A stretch of 50,739 nt of DNA. Origin: Parabacteroides sp. Marseille-P3160. GTDB taxonomy: Bacteria; Bacteroidota; Bacteroidia; Bacteroidales; Tannerellaceae. The notes beneath the pieces were generated by a model. The model saw nothing but the letters and a program-made list of their open reading frames with translations. It was not told the origin of the DNA and did no database searches. The translations under genes were made by a program, and so were the position numbers. The stretch is from the NCBI RefSeq assembly GCF_900162725.1, contig NZ_LT799418.1:757525-808263 (forward strand), read 5' to 3'. Shown piece after piece: positions 30,550 through 39,362 of this stretch. Position 1 is the first letter of the stretch; each line of letters starts with the position of its first letter.

Positions 30550-32637
30550 ATGAAACGAATCAAACTTATTCTTATTATTGTTATTATTCAGGTATTAGGC
30601 TGTGCTTCTTATGTAAAAGCCGGATTTAACATACCGAAAGCTATTAGTTCTGCCGATGTTTACAGAAATATTTGTGAAAATGCCTCATCCGTTCCATTGT
30701 ATCAGGGAAATGGACATTGGGGGTGTGCTTATGGTATGTATGGATTGCACGACCGTCCGGATCAGATTAATAAATACGGAAAAACTCAGTATATGCATTT
30801 ACAACATCATGTCAGGGCAGAATTCAATGCCGATTATTTACTGCCTATGGCAAAAATATATTGGGACAAAATCCCTGAAAAGACAGAGCAATATACACAA
30901 CACCAATCGTTTTATGATGGAACCATTTGTACACAGTTTGCATCGGGGAGGAGTAACGTGGAAACTACGACATGGTTCGACCCTGTTAGTAGAAATATGG
31001 CCGGAATTAAAATAGAACTTGACGGTTCCGCATTTGATATCATACTGAAACCTTTCGAGAAAACGCCGGTACATTATAATCAGATCTTGATGCAAACATC
31101 CAGAATAAGCAATGAATCAGGTGTTTGGAAAATTGATATCAGTTGTAAAAATGTAACTTCATCCATATATATAAAAACCAATGTCAACGTAAAAAAGGAA
31201 AGTAATTACTTGCGTTTTCAGCTACATAAAGGCAAAAATGAAATACTTATTTCAATTAATGAGCCAATAAAAATATCAAATGCGAAATCATTGAATGAAA
31301 CCATTCAATGGTGGCATAATAAGTGGTTGAATATAGGATGTTTGATGATACCTGATACGGAAGCACAAAATATGTGGGTTCGGTCAATGGCTATGTTCCT
31401 GTCGTCCTATAACAATGATGGCGCCGGTTTACCACCACCATGTGGTTATACCGGAAACGGGTGGCCTTTCTGTTTTCCTCAGGATATATCCTATATTCAT
31501 CCGATGCTTTTAGCTACTGGGAATATCGATATTGCTAAATCATGGATAGAATATTTTTCAGCAGGATTAAATGGAATGAAAGAATATACGAAGAGATTAA
31601 CAGGAGCAAACGGCATTCTATGTCCATGGGTATTGCCATATGACGGATTTAATGGATATCATGATCCTGTTCCTCCAAATATGTGCTATTACGAAATTCA
31701 TAATTCGGGTTATTTGGCGAGGATGGCCTATGAAACGGCAATTTTTGTGAATGATGATAATTGGACTAAAAAATATGCCATTCCACTCATCAGAGAAACG
31801 GCCGAATTTTATAAAAGTATCAGTAAGAAAGGAGAAGACGGACTTTGGCATTTATTTTTAATTCCATCGATGGGACAAGATGAAATGGGTGGCGTCAATC
31901 AAAAAGATTACCTATGTGCTTTATACAGTGCTAAATATTGTTTTCAACGAGCAATAGAATACAAATTGGATACGGATGGCAGCTTTCAGGAGATATTGGA
32001 TGGATTGGCATTTCCTGCCTTGTTGTCTCCGCATAGTTTTTATTATACTTGTTTGGGAAGTGGTAATACTGACTTTGGAAAACAGAAACACCCCGTTCAA
32101 CTAAATGCTTTAACATGCTTACCAGTTGATAGAAAAATGTCTGATCCATCGCGGAATGCATATGATTTACGGTACAAAATCACGGCAGATTCAAATAAAC
32201 CGTATTTTCATGGTTGGACATTAGGCGCTTTTCTTTTAGCTGGATCGAGGTATGGAAATATACAGGAATGGTCAAAAGATTGGAATAATCTTCGTAAGTC
32301 AGATTATGTAGATGCTGAATGGATTCAAATATACGAAACAAGTAGAAGTTACGGGGCGTCGTTTTATAATACAACAAATGGGTTGGTTGCTCAATCTCTT
32401 TTAAATAATTTAATATGTGATTGGTATGGCAAGTTGGAAATCGCAAAATGTAATCCTTGGCAAGGCGACATATATCTAAAAAATATCTATTCCAAATTAG
32501 GTATTATCATAAATGGACTGATTAATGAAAGACATGCACGCTTGCATTTTAAAGCATGGAAAGATACCGAATTTGAATTAAATAGTGAAATAATAAAATT
32601 GAAAAAAGGGGAGACTATTAAAAAAGAGATTAATTAG
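30550..32637 (+). CDS. predicted six-hairpin (alpha/alpha) glycosidase
   Basis: 695 aa. Signal peptide (hydrophobic 4-20, lipobox-like LGC at about 18). An N-terminal beta region covers about 30-240: GNGHWGCAYGMYGLHDRPDQ, then FDIILKPFEKT. The catalytic-type helical barrel spans about 255-600: WVRSMAMFLSSYNNDG, PPPCGYTGNGWPFCFPQDIS, GILCPWVLPYDGFNGYHDPV, HNSGYLARMAYETAI, LIPSMGQDEMGGVNQKDYL. The layout resembles GH95/GH65-like enzymes, but I cannot place it in a named family. Candidate acids lie in QDIS, YDGF and QDEM. It probably acts on the glycan imported by the preceding SusCD pair. Confidence 0.6.
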   Translation: MKRIKLILIIVIIQVLGCASYVKAGFNIPKAISSADVYRNICENASSVPLYQGNGHWGCAYGMYGLHDRPDQINKYGKTQYMHLQHHVRAEFNADYLLPMAKIYWDKIPEKTEQYTQHQSFYDGTICTQFASGRSNVETTTWFDPVSRNMAGIKIELDGSAFDIILKPFEKTPVHYNQILMQTSRISNESGVWKIDISCKNVTSSIYIKTNVNVKKESNYLRFQLHKGKNEILISINEPIKISNAKSLNETIQWWHNKWLNIGCLMIPDTEAQNMWVRSMAMFLSSYNNDGAGLPPPCGYTGNGWPFCFPQDISYIHPMLLATGNIDIAKSWIEYFSAGLNGMKEYTKRLTGANGILCPWVLPYDGFNGYHDPVPPNMCYYEIHNSGYLARMAYETAIFVNDDNWTKKYAIPLIRETAEFYKSISKKGEDGLWHLFLIPSMGQDEMGGVNQKDYLCALYSAKYCFQRAIEYKLDTDGSFQEILDGLAFPALLSPHSFYYTCLGSGNTDFGKQKHPVQLNALTCLPVDRKMSDPSRNAYDLRYKITADSNKPYFHGWTLGAFLLAGSRYGNIQEWSKDWNNLRKSDYVDAEWIQIYETSRSYGASFYNTTNGLVAQSLLNNLICDWYGKLEIAKCNPWQGDIYLKNIYSKLGIIINGLINERHARLHFKAWKDTEFELNSEIIKLKKGETIKKEIN

Positions 32638-32709
32638 TCACCTTAATTATATGTTGATAGATTATTCTTTAATTAGTGAATAAAGATTACAGTAAAATAA
32701 AGAGGGTGT

Positions 32710-32984
32710 GTCAGCGGTCAAAACCACATATGCATATGGCGATGTAATTCGTTTCTACAACAATGCTGATGGGGGTGGGCATCTTTCGTCCCGACTCAAA
32801 ATTTGGTCGACATATTTGAAATGGTGGATGGTAAGATGATCGTCGTGCTGTTATCAATGTGAATGCTCCCCGTGAAGATCGCTTGGTAGAGGTTCGTTAT
32901 TTCGATAAAAAACAGTTACATTTGCCTATTCCGCAAACTGAAATGGATGCTAATCCTCAGTTAGTCCAGAATGAAGGTTATTAA
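32710..32984 (+). pseudogene. remnant of a second SusD gene (C-terminal third)
   Basis: Three frames must be joined: YAYGDVIRFYNNADGGGHLS, then SFVPTQNLVDIFEMVDGK, then REDRLVEVRYFDKKQLHLPI, PQTEMDANPQLVQNEGY and stop. PTQNLVD-FEM-DG and the LPIPQ-E-DANP-LVQN-GY ending are SusD hallmarks. At least two frameshifts and a large 5' deletion make it dead. It lies 27 bases before the phosphoesterase, so that gene once belonged to another SusCD operon. Confidence 0.82.
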
Positions 32985-33010
32985 TAAATATTACTTATAT
33001 TTTACTTACA

Positions 33011-34186
33011 ATGAAATATATCAGAATTTTAATATCTGTACTTTTACTGACAGTTGCCACACAAGTGGCAACTGCACAGATTAAAATCCTTTATGGACCT
33101 TATCTGCAAAATGTAAAAGGTAATGAAGCTACTATTGTTTGGGTAGCAGATAAACCGTCCATAGGCTGGGTAGAATTGGCTCCGAATGATCAAACTCATT
33201 TTTATGGGGAAGAAAGGCCGAAATATTTTGACACCACAAATGGAGTTAAAAATATGTCCTCGCTTCATGCTGTAAAAGTCAAAGGATTAACCCCTGGCAC
33301 TACTTATCGTTATCGTATCTATTCGCAGGAAATACTCAAACATGAAGGCATTTTTGTGATGTACGGACGTGTAGCGGCATCGAATGTATTCAGTAAAGAA
33401 CCGTTGACATTTACAACTTGTGATCCGAATAAGAGTGAAGCCTCTTTTGCAATGATTAATGACATCCACGGACGTGAGAACATCATTACGAAGCTGTTAA
33501 ATGCCGCCAATTATAATGATAAGGATTTAGTTATTTTCAACGGAGATATGGTCTCTGAGTTCAAAGATGAAGAAACAATCTTCAATGGATTCATGAAAGA
33601 AAGCATTGATTTGTTCGCTTCAGTGAAACCGATGTACTATGCGCGTGGAAACCACGAAACCCGTGGTGAGTTTGCCACATCATTCCAAAAGTATTTTTCT
33701 CCGAAAGAGCCTTCTCTTTATTTCATTTTCAGACAGGGACCTATTTGTTTTATTATGTTGGATACTGGGGAAGATAAGCCTGATTCCGATATTGAGTATA
33801 GTGGCATCACTGACTACGACGGTTATCGAACAGACCAGATGGAATGGATGAAAGAATTATATAAAAATGAAGATTTCAAACAAGCTAAATTTAAAGTGGT
33901 GATTGCACACATGCCACCTTCTACGGATCCTAATATTTGGCATGGCCAAAAAGAGGTTTTGAATAAGTTTGTTCCTATACTAAATGAACTAGGGGTTGAT
34001 TTAATGCTATGCGGACATCTCCATACTAATAAATATGAAGAACCGAGTACACGCATTAAATTCCCTATATTGGTTAACTCTAACAATAGCGTTGTTTCGG
34101 TAGAAACTAATGGAAATCAGATGAATCTGGTGGTGCTTGATTTGGATGGTAAAGTGGTTACCAAGAAATCATATTCGGCTAAATAA
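33011..34186 (+). CDS. secreted calcineurin-like metallophosphoesterase
   Basis: 391 aa. Signal peptide (cleavage near ATAQI). Residues 25-130 form an FN3/purple-acid-phosphatase-like N-domain (GPYLQNVKGNEATIVWVADK, LTPGTTYRYRI). Catalytic metal motifs: MINDIHGREN (about 150), IFNGDMVSE (about 178), ARGNHETRGE (about 213), VIAHMPPS (about 303), LCGHLHTNKYE (about 336). All ligands of the two-metal centre are present. Periplasmic or extracellular phosphomonoesterase or diesterase; it could strip phosphate from phosphorylated mannan-type glycans before import. It follows a SusD remnant and is closed by a terminator at 34204-34240. Confidence 0.85.
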   Translation: MKYIRILISVLLLTVATQVATAQIKILYGPYLQNVKGNEATIVWVADKPSIGWVELAPNDQTHFYGEERPKYFDTTNGVKNMSSLHAVKVKGLTPGTTYRYRIYSQEILKHEGIFVMYGRVAASNVFSKEPLTFTTCDPNKSEASFAMINDIHGRENIITKLLNAANYNDKDLVIFNGDMVSEFKDEETIFNGFMKESIDLFASVKPMYYARGNHETRGEFATSFQKYFSPKEPSLYFIFRQGPICFIMLDTGEDKPDSDIEYSGITDYDGYRTDQMEWMKELYKNEDFKQAKFKVVIAHMPPSTDPNIWHGQKEVLNKFVPILNELGVDLMLCGHLHTNKYEEPSTRIKFPILVNSNNSVVSVETNGNQMNLVVLDLDGKVVTKKSYSAK

Positions 34187-35080
34187 ATTAATTAAATTTT
34201 TTGAAAAGGTTATCTGGCATAAAGTTGGATAGCCTTTTTTGTTTACAAAATAGGGTATATATAATTTATTTTTATACCCGTTTATTCTGCCGATTACTAT
34301 TTTCCCATTTACAAGATATTTGCCTCGGTTGATATCAAATTGATCTTCCCCCGGATTTGTTGCTTTCTTGCCACAATCGATTTGATAGGCCGGCTTCAGG
34401 CTGAGTTTTTCATCCAGCAAATAAATTGTCTCTGACAGATCGTTTTTGTAATAACACCGGCCGTCCTGTTTATAAAAGAAAGGGATGGAGAGCATAAACC
34501 CTATAGGAGCTTTATAGGATAATAGTCTCTCTTTTATCATTTTTCCTTGCAGGTCTAATAAACATAATTCCTTCTTTGTATCAAGGTAGAGCACGTTATT
34601 CAGCACGTAATAATTTCCAATTCTTTCCATCCGACTCGAACAGTAAGAGCGCGGTAATGATATTTTTTTGAGAAAATCGCCCTTATAATTATAAATATAG
34701 ATGCCTGTATTACAAAACAAAAAACACTTTCTCTCTAAATCATCAATATAAAAACCATGCAACCTGACGTATTCACCGGGACCTTGTCCTTTTCTACCAA
34801 TCCTATTCAGGTATTTTCCGGTTGTTGCGTCAAAGCGATACATTTTACATTCGAGTTGATCGTGCACAAAAATATACTGGGCGGTAGTAATTATTTGTAA
34901 TTCTCCGGTCAAAAGACATTCATCGGTCGTTTCAAGAGCTACATATCTTATTGAAGAGGCGTAGTTACTGATTTTGCGCTCGGTTAAACTCATACTTTCC
35001 ACGAGGGGAATCTTTGTCTGTGCAATGGAAAAAGATATGCATAATGAGTTGATTATAAAATAAAAGATAATTTTTTTCAT
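34169..35080 (-). CDS. short beta-propeller protein, probably truncated
   Basis: 303 aa. Cleavable signal (MKKIIFYFIINSLCISFSIA-Q) without a lipobox Cys. The family blocks SIRYVALETTDECL (about 44-57) and YLNRIGRKGQGPGEYVRLHG (about 90-109) are present, then IYIYNYKGDFLKKI. The usual length is about 390, but this one ends soon after YIPYFVNKKGYP. It lacks the DDNPV-MLIK end. The last codons run through the terminator hairpin of the convergent phosphoesterase and overlap that gene by 18 bases. This suggests the original 3' end was replaced by a rearrangement. A separate subtype, 38 bases downstream of the full propeller at 35119. Confidence 0.7.
   Translation of the reverse strand: MKKIIFYFIINSLCISFSIAQTKIPLVESMSLTERKISNYASSIRYVALETTDECLLTGELQIITTAQYIFVHDQLECKMYRFDATTGKYLNRIGRKGQGPGEYVRLHGFYIDDLERKCFLFCNTGIYIYNYKGDFLKKISLPRSYCSSRMERIGNYYVLNNVLYLDTKKELCLLDLQGKMIKERLLSYKAPIGFMLSIPFFYKQDGRCYYKNDLSETIYLLDEKLSLKPAYQIDCGKKATNPGEDQFDINRGKYLVNGKIVIGRINGYKNKLYIPYFVNKKGYPTLCQITFSKNLINLFSRI
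34204..34240 (+). terminator. intrinsic terminator after the phosphoesterase
   Basis: AAAAGGTTATC, 13-base loop, GATAGCCTTTT, then TT: one G-U pair, strong stem, good U-tract. It lies 18 bases past the stop and inside the last codons of the minus-strand frame ending at 34169. Confidence 0.75.
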
Positions 35081-35118
35081 ACGTAATTTATAATTATGCT
35101 CCTTCGGTAAGGCGCTTG

Positions 35119-36276
35119 TTATTTCTTATGCTTTATCAACATAATCACCGGATTAGATTCTTCGTTCAATGTTGCAGCGATCTCTTTTAATTTCCCTTTC
35201 AGTTCCCCTTTCTTATAAGATTCAACAAGTTGGTAGGCTTCTAAAGCGTGCCATGACTCGATTTCGTGATTTACAGTCCATAACAAGTTCATGTATATTT
35301 CCTTTTTTGTCGTATAGTCGCCATTGTAAACAGTATATCCTCCAAAGGCCTTTTCTTGCATGTCATACATGAAGAAAGTTTTCGGAAATCCTGAATTTGT
35401 ATTCCAGTTATATATATTTTTTATAGTTTCCATGAAAATATAGCGATCGGAAAAAAGCCTCAACATAAGAAAAACTCCTGGATTCATGGATTGAATAGGC
35501 GGAGTTCTAACGAGAAACGGACGCAAACTGTGATTCGGCAATAATGTATAAACGGTATCAGACGAAGCTTCTGATAGCATCCAATTGCCTTTGTAAGCGA
35601 TTATTTTACGATAAGGACCGGGACTCGCAATATTGATATTTTCTCCATCCCTTAATTGTTGCTGTAATAAAATCTTCTTTTTAAAAGGAATTTTAATCTC
35701 TTTGGTAATACTCCCATCCTGTTTGGAGACGAGAACAAATGGTATCTTCTCATTGTATTGGTCATAGCAAATCAGATTTTCTTTGTCATAATTGAATAGG
35801 TCAGTATAAAATAACGTTCCGCCGCCTTTTTTGTGTTTAAAACTTCTTTTAAATTTTCCGTATAAGTCATATACAAGGATTTTTTGGAGAGAAATATCGT
35901 TGATAAACATTTCTCCGTTATCTTCATCTAAAGTAATGCTAAAACAACTGATATATTCTTCTCCTCCTTGCCCTTTACGGTTTATCTTTCGTAAGGCTTT
36001 TCCGGTTCTGTCATAAATCAAAATATCCCCCTCGTCCCGGTTTATTACTAATATGAATCTCTTGCCTATATCCTGTACAAAGCCTTTATTAAGAAACTCG
36101 TCATTCGTCTCCAATGGGATATATTCCACATCCATAAAGTCCTGAAGGATCAGTTCCTTCTTCGGATAACTTGCCGTTACATCAACCGTGAGGAAGTCAT
36201 CAGTTGGTTGTTTATTTCCTCCGCATCCTGCCATTCCAAACAGGATAATTGCCAAAATTGTAATCGATCTTTTCAT
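35119..36276 (-). CDS. 6-bladed beta-propeller lipoprotein
   Basis: 385 aa. Lipobox GMAGC (Cys 18), VDVTASYPKKELILQDFMDV, EYIPLETNDEFL. Blades: GKALRKINRKGQGGEEY and ILVYDLYGKFKRSFKH. The end LKEIAATLNEESNPVIMLIK is identical to the 21906 paralog. Own promoter with the full conserved upstream element (36305-36346). Exported lipoprotein, function unknown. Its presence within the PUL may mean these propellers serve surface glycan systems as well as the peptide locus. Confidence 0.88.
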   Translation of the reverse strand: MKRSITILAIILFGMAGCGGNKQPTDDFLTVDVTASYPKKELILQDFMDVEYIPLETNDEFLNKGFVQDIGKRFILVINRDEGDILIYDRTGKALRKINRKGQGGEEYISCFSITLDEDNGEMFINDISLQKILVYDLYGKFKRSFKHKKGGGTLFYTDLFNYDKENLICYDQYNEKIPFVLVSKQDGSITKEIKIPFKKKILLQQQLRDGENINIASPGPYRKIIAYKGNWMLSEASSDTVYTLLPNHSLRPFLVRTPPIQSMNPGVFLMLRLFSDRYIFMETIKNIYNWNTNSGFPKTFFMYDMQEKAFGGYTVYNGDYTTKKEIYMNLLWTVNHEIESWHALEAYQLVESYKKGELKGKLKEIAATLNEESNPVIMLIKHKK

Positions 36277-36304
36277 ATTGATTCGATTTAAAGTTACTGA
36301 TTAT

Positions 36305-36346
36305 CAAAGATACATCTTATATTTTTCTTAAAAAATAGCCTATCGG
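36305..36346 (-). promoter_or_regulatory. promoter of the 36276 propeller
   Basis: TATCTTTG (36305-36312) lies 29 bases before the ATG, with a CTTTAAATC leader. Upstream ATAGGCTATTTTTTAAGAAA matches 13519-13562 almost base for base. The match ends where an ATPase fragment begins (36354). Confidence 0.65.
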
Positions 36347-36353
36347 AACCATA

Positions 36354-36590
36354 TTCGCATGGGTTGAAAACCGGAAAATCACCCGGGCCATCCAGGTAGC
36401 ATGGGATATCTTCGATCCCGAAACCTACCGGCGTGAGATAGAAGCATTCCGGAATATCGATTGCGAAGAATGTTTCCTGGTTATTTCCGAAGAAGAACGG
36501 GATGTAATCGAATTCGGCAAAACCATTCGGATCCGTCCGGCCTGGAAAATATTTCTTCAAACTTTTTTGCCAGACGTAGAATCAATATAA
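36354..36590 (+). pseudogene. C-terminal fragment of a DUF4143-type ATPase
   Basis: 78 codons and a stop: WVENRKITRAIQVAWDIFDP, then ETYRREIEAFRNIDCEECFL, and IRIRPAWKIFLQTFLPD. This is the C-terminal domain of AAA_14/DUF4143 ATPases (the RAIQV-WD-SDPET--RE block). No start codon, no ATPase core. Confidence 0.75.
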
Positions 36591-36648
36591 AGAAAGGACT
36601 ACCGGACCGACTCTCCCGGTTTGAATTGATATATAATTAGATCGATTT

Positions 36649-37509
36649 TTATACCCGATTATTACTTTCGAATAACAAAATATGTTTCATAACAACCTGT
36701 TTGGTAGCCTCCACCATTTTATATTTCATTTCAATATAACTTGGTTTTGAAATAGTTCCTAAGTATGCTTGCATTTCTTCGGCGATTCCTAATTGGATTG
36801 CTGTCGCTACATTTATCTTGCTGATGCCATTATGAATACATGCTTTAAAATCTTCTTCGCTTGTTCCTGAACCGCCGTGTAGTACAAGAGGAATGTTATT
36901 TCGATCTTTTATTTCGATTAGCCGCTGGATATTCAATCTGGGAGTTGCAATATACTTTCCATGAAGATTCCCTATGGCAATAGCCAGAGCATCAATACCT
37001 GTTTGCCGGATGAACCGGGCAGATTCTTCCACGTCTGTAAACACATCCGCCGTACTTGCATTGCCCGTGCCTTCACCTTCCCCACTCCCTGTATCACCTA
37101 CTTTTCCCAGTTCGGCTTCCACATCAACGTCAAAAGCTTTTGCCATTCGGACTACAGCGGAAGAGACACGGATATTTTCTTCTAACGGTAATCCCGAACC
37201 GTCTATCATCACCGAATTGAAACCTAAACGTATCGCTTTTGCACATGTTTCAAAACTTTGACCATGATCCAAATGTACCGCAACGGGAACTGTCGCTTTT
37301 TTTGCACTCTCAATAAATATTGGCGCCATTAAAGCAATAGGCGAATAAGGAAATTGAACTTCCGCTAATTGCAAAATAATGGGTGATCGAAGTTCTTCGG
37401 CAGCTTGGATTGCACCCATTACATTCTCTAAACTCAAACAGTTAAATGCGCCAACTGCGTATTTATTCCGGTAAGCATCTTGCAGTGCTTCTTTAAATGA
37501 TATAATCAT
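36649..37509 (-). CDS. class II (zinc) ketose-bisphosphate aldolase
   Basis: 286 aa, normal for the GatY/KbaY/Fba group. VGAFNCLSLENVMGAIQAAE (about 18-37), VAVHLDHGQSFE (about 76-87, zinc His and catalytic Asp), GKVGDTGSGEGEG (about 136-148, loop), LAIAIGNLHGKY (about 178, zinc His), and LVLHGGSGTSEEDF (about 207, zinc His) are all present. The C-terminal KINVATAIQLG binds phosphate. It cleaves a fructose/tagatose-type 1,6-bisphosphate or 1-phosphate into triose units. It is the last gene of the minus-strand catabolic block, after isomerase and kinase, which suggests a complete short path for the released sugar. Exact substrate unresolved. Confidence 0.88.
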   Translation of the reverse strand: MIISFKEALQDAYRNKYAVGAFNCLSLENVMGAIQAAEELRSPIILQLAEVQFPYSPIALMAPIFIESAKKATVPVAVHLDHGQSFETCAKAIRLGFNSVMIDGSGLPLEENIRVSSAVVRMAKAFDVDVEAELGKVGDTGSGEGEGTGNASTADVFTDVEESARFIRQTGIDALAIAIGNLHGKYIATPRLNIQRLIEIKDRNNIPLVLHGGSGTSEEDFKACIHNGISKINVATAIQLGIAEEMQAYLGTISKPSYIEMKYKMVEATKQVVMKHILLFESNNRV

Positions 37510-37580
37510 AGAATATAAATAATTAATTAGTTTTTATTTGTTTGGAATCCTTTATCTCTCTTTTCGAAGGCATACGTTCT

Positions 37581-38249
37581 CTATTTACCATATTCGTTGC
37601 ACAAACAAAAGCGTGCGGGTTCGTCTTCTATGATTTGAGGAAAGCGTCCGAGGGATTCATAGAAACGGTTGTCGTTGCTATCATCATTTACGGTAGATAC
37701 CTCACCTACAAGGGCAGGTCCGCCCTCAGCCCAGAAATTATGATAGACGTACGGCTCAAAACAGATGCTTTCTCCCGGTTTCAGACGTACGGTATCCCCG
37801 GCATGGAAAGTATGCAATACGCTGTCAATCTTCAGGGTAAAAGCCTTTTCGGTTTTTTCATCGGTGCGTTCGTCGGCCTTCCAGAGTTGAATGCAAAGAT
37901 CCCCGCCTCCGCGGTTGATGATGTCTTCCATCTTCTTCCAGTGGAAGTGCGTGGGAGTTACCTGATTATTACCGACTATCATAATCTTTTCGCAATACGG
38001 CTTATAAGGAACGCGTGCCGGATAGCCATTACGGACAGTAAACAAGGTCAATCCCTCTTCCGAAAATTTTCCTTTGCCGAAATCGGTAATGTCCCAACCC
38101 AACTGAGCGACCCGTATTTCATCGTATTCTTCACCTTTGGTTTTCCATTTGTCCGGAGAAAAATAAGCCCATGATGGGAGTTTAAACGAGTGTTTACTAA
38201 AAAAATCAATGGCAAAATCAATTTGCCTGTTTATTTCACTTCTTTTCAT
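37581..38249 (-). CDS. D-lyxose/D-mannose ketol-isomerase (cupin type)
   Basis: 222 aa, the usual length of the long form of the PF07385 family. Metal-binding cupin motifs: VTPTHFHWKKMEDIINRGGG (about 111-130, H-x-H and E) and FEPYVYHNFWAE (about 175, the fourth ligand His). Family enzymes interconvert D-lyxose/D-xylulose and D-mannose/D-fructose. Next to two GH92 alpha-mannosidases, mannose is the more likely physiological substrate. It starts 27 bases after the kinase gene stop and precedes the aldolase by 71 bases. Confidence 0.85.
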   Translation of the reverse strand: MKRSEINRQIDFAIDFFSKHSFKLPSWAYFSPDKWKTKGEEYDEIRVAQLGWDITDFGKGKFSEEGLTLFTVRNGYPARVPYKPYCEKIMIVGNNQVTPTHFHWKKMEDIINRGGGDLCIQLWKADERTDEKTEKAFTLKIDSVLHTFHAGDTVRLKPGESICFEPYVYHNFWAEGGPALVGEVSTVNDDSNDNRFYESLGRFPQIIEDEPARFCLCNEYGK

Positions 38250-38276
38250 ATATAAATTGTTTGATAGGTTCTATGA

Positions 38277-39281
38277 TTACGAATTTTTGTCGATAAATTT
38301 TTGCAGTTCGGGTAAGGGAACCGCTCCGTCCGTGCTGTTTTCGCTCAACAGGTTAAACCGGGCATTGGCATTGGCAAGCCTGAGCAAATCTTCGAGCGGA
38401 AGTTTTTCGTGTATTGCATACAATGCTCCGGCGCAAAAGGCGTCACCGGCTCCTACCGTGCTTTTAATCTCCGGTTGTGATACGGTAAAGGCAGGAACAA
38501 AAAGTTGCCGTCCGTCTTTTCGCATGGCAAACCCGCCTTCGGGGAAATGGATCACTACCATTTGGCTGACGCCCTGTTGAAAAAAGTATCCGGCGGCTTC
38601 CGGAAGAGTTTCTTTGCGGATGCCGTTCTGGTGCCTAAGCTCGATGCCGGCACATGCTCCCGCCTCAATCTCATTACAGATGATATAGTCTACGTATTTC
38701 AGGCTCGGTGTAACCACACTACGGAAACGGTCTCCCTGTTCGGAAACCACATCGATAGAGGTGGCGTATCCTTTGGCTTTCAACAGATGCAGTACCCTGG
38801 CGGCGACTGTTCCGTATTGTTCATCAGGTAAGTCCAACCTGTCCAGCAACAAAAGATAGCCCAGATGGAAAATCCGGGCGGATGTGTCCATCCCCGTAAA
38901 ATCGGTATAATCCAAACAGGCATTGGCGCCCCGGTAATGAAAGAACGTCCGGACACCGGTCCGGCTCTCCGACACCACATCGGTGAATGAGGTAGTAAGG
39001 TTGTTACGGACAGACATGTAAGAACGGTCGATATGATGCTTGTCGAGTTCGTCCAAAATATACTTTCCGTCGGCATCGGCGCCGACAATGCCCCCCGCCC
39101 ATAAGGGCAAGCCTGTCCGCATACGTGCCAAATCGACCAATACATTGTGTGGGCATCCGCCCAAAGCCTTCTGGGCAACTACTGTGATATTAGCCAGATT
39201 GCCTCTTTCCGGCCACGTGTCTATCATTTTAATATGGTCGATGACCCAATTCCCTGCTGAAATGATTCCGTTACGTTGCAT
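38277..39281 (-). CDS. PfkB/ribokinase-family sugar kinase
   Basis: 334 aa. ISAGNWVIDHIKMIDTWPER opens the fold; GGCPHNVLVDLARM (about 42-55) is the first PfkB signature region. VSQPEIKSTVGAGDAFCAGA (about 273-292) is the second, with the GAGD anion hole and catalytic Asp. No membrane segment. It likely phosphorylates the ketose from the neighbouring isomerase before aldolase cleavage. Whether C1 or C6 is phosphorylated cannot be read from the sequence. This gene and the isomerase look GC-richer than the flanking mannosidases. Confidence 0.88.
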   Translation of the reverse strand: MQRNGIISAGNWVIDHIKMIDTWPERGNLANITVVAQKALGGCPHNVLVDLARMRTGLPLWAGGIVGADADGKYILDELDKHHIDRSYMSVRNNLTTSFTDVVSESRTGVRTFFHYRGANACLDYTDFTGMDTSARIFHLGYLLLLDRLDLPDEQYGTVAARVLHLLKAKGYATSIDVVSEQGDRFRSVVTPSLKYVDYIICNEIEAGACAGIELRHQNGIRKETLPEAAGYFFQQGVSQMVVIHFPEGGFAMRKDGRQLFVPAFTVSQPEIKSTVGAGDAFCAGALYAIHEKLPLEDLLRLANANARFNLLSENSTDGAVPLPELQKFIDKNS

Positions 39282-39362
39282 ACTAATTTAAGGTTAAAAA
39301 ATGGTTCAACTGCAAGCTATAAAAAATGATTCGTCATATTAATTCGCAAAAGCATTGCCTTG

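Noticed and set aside
36294-36560. Minus-strand 88-codon frame upstream of the propeller
   Set aside because: Antisense to the DUF4143-type ATPase fragment and overlapping the propeller promoter.
37542-38174. Long plus-strand frame opposite the isomerase
   Set aside because: Pure shadow: the minus strand carries all cupin metal motifs in the correct order.
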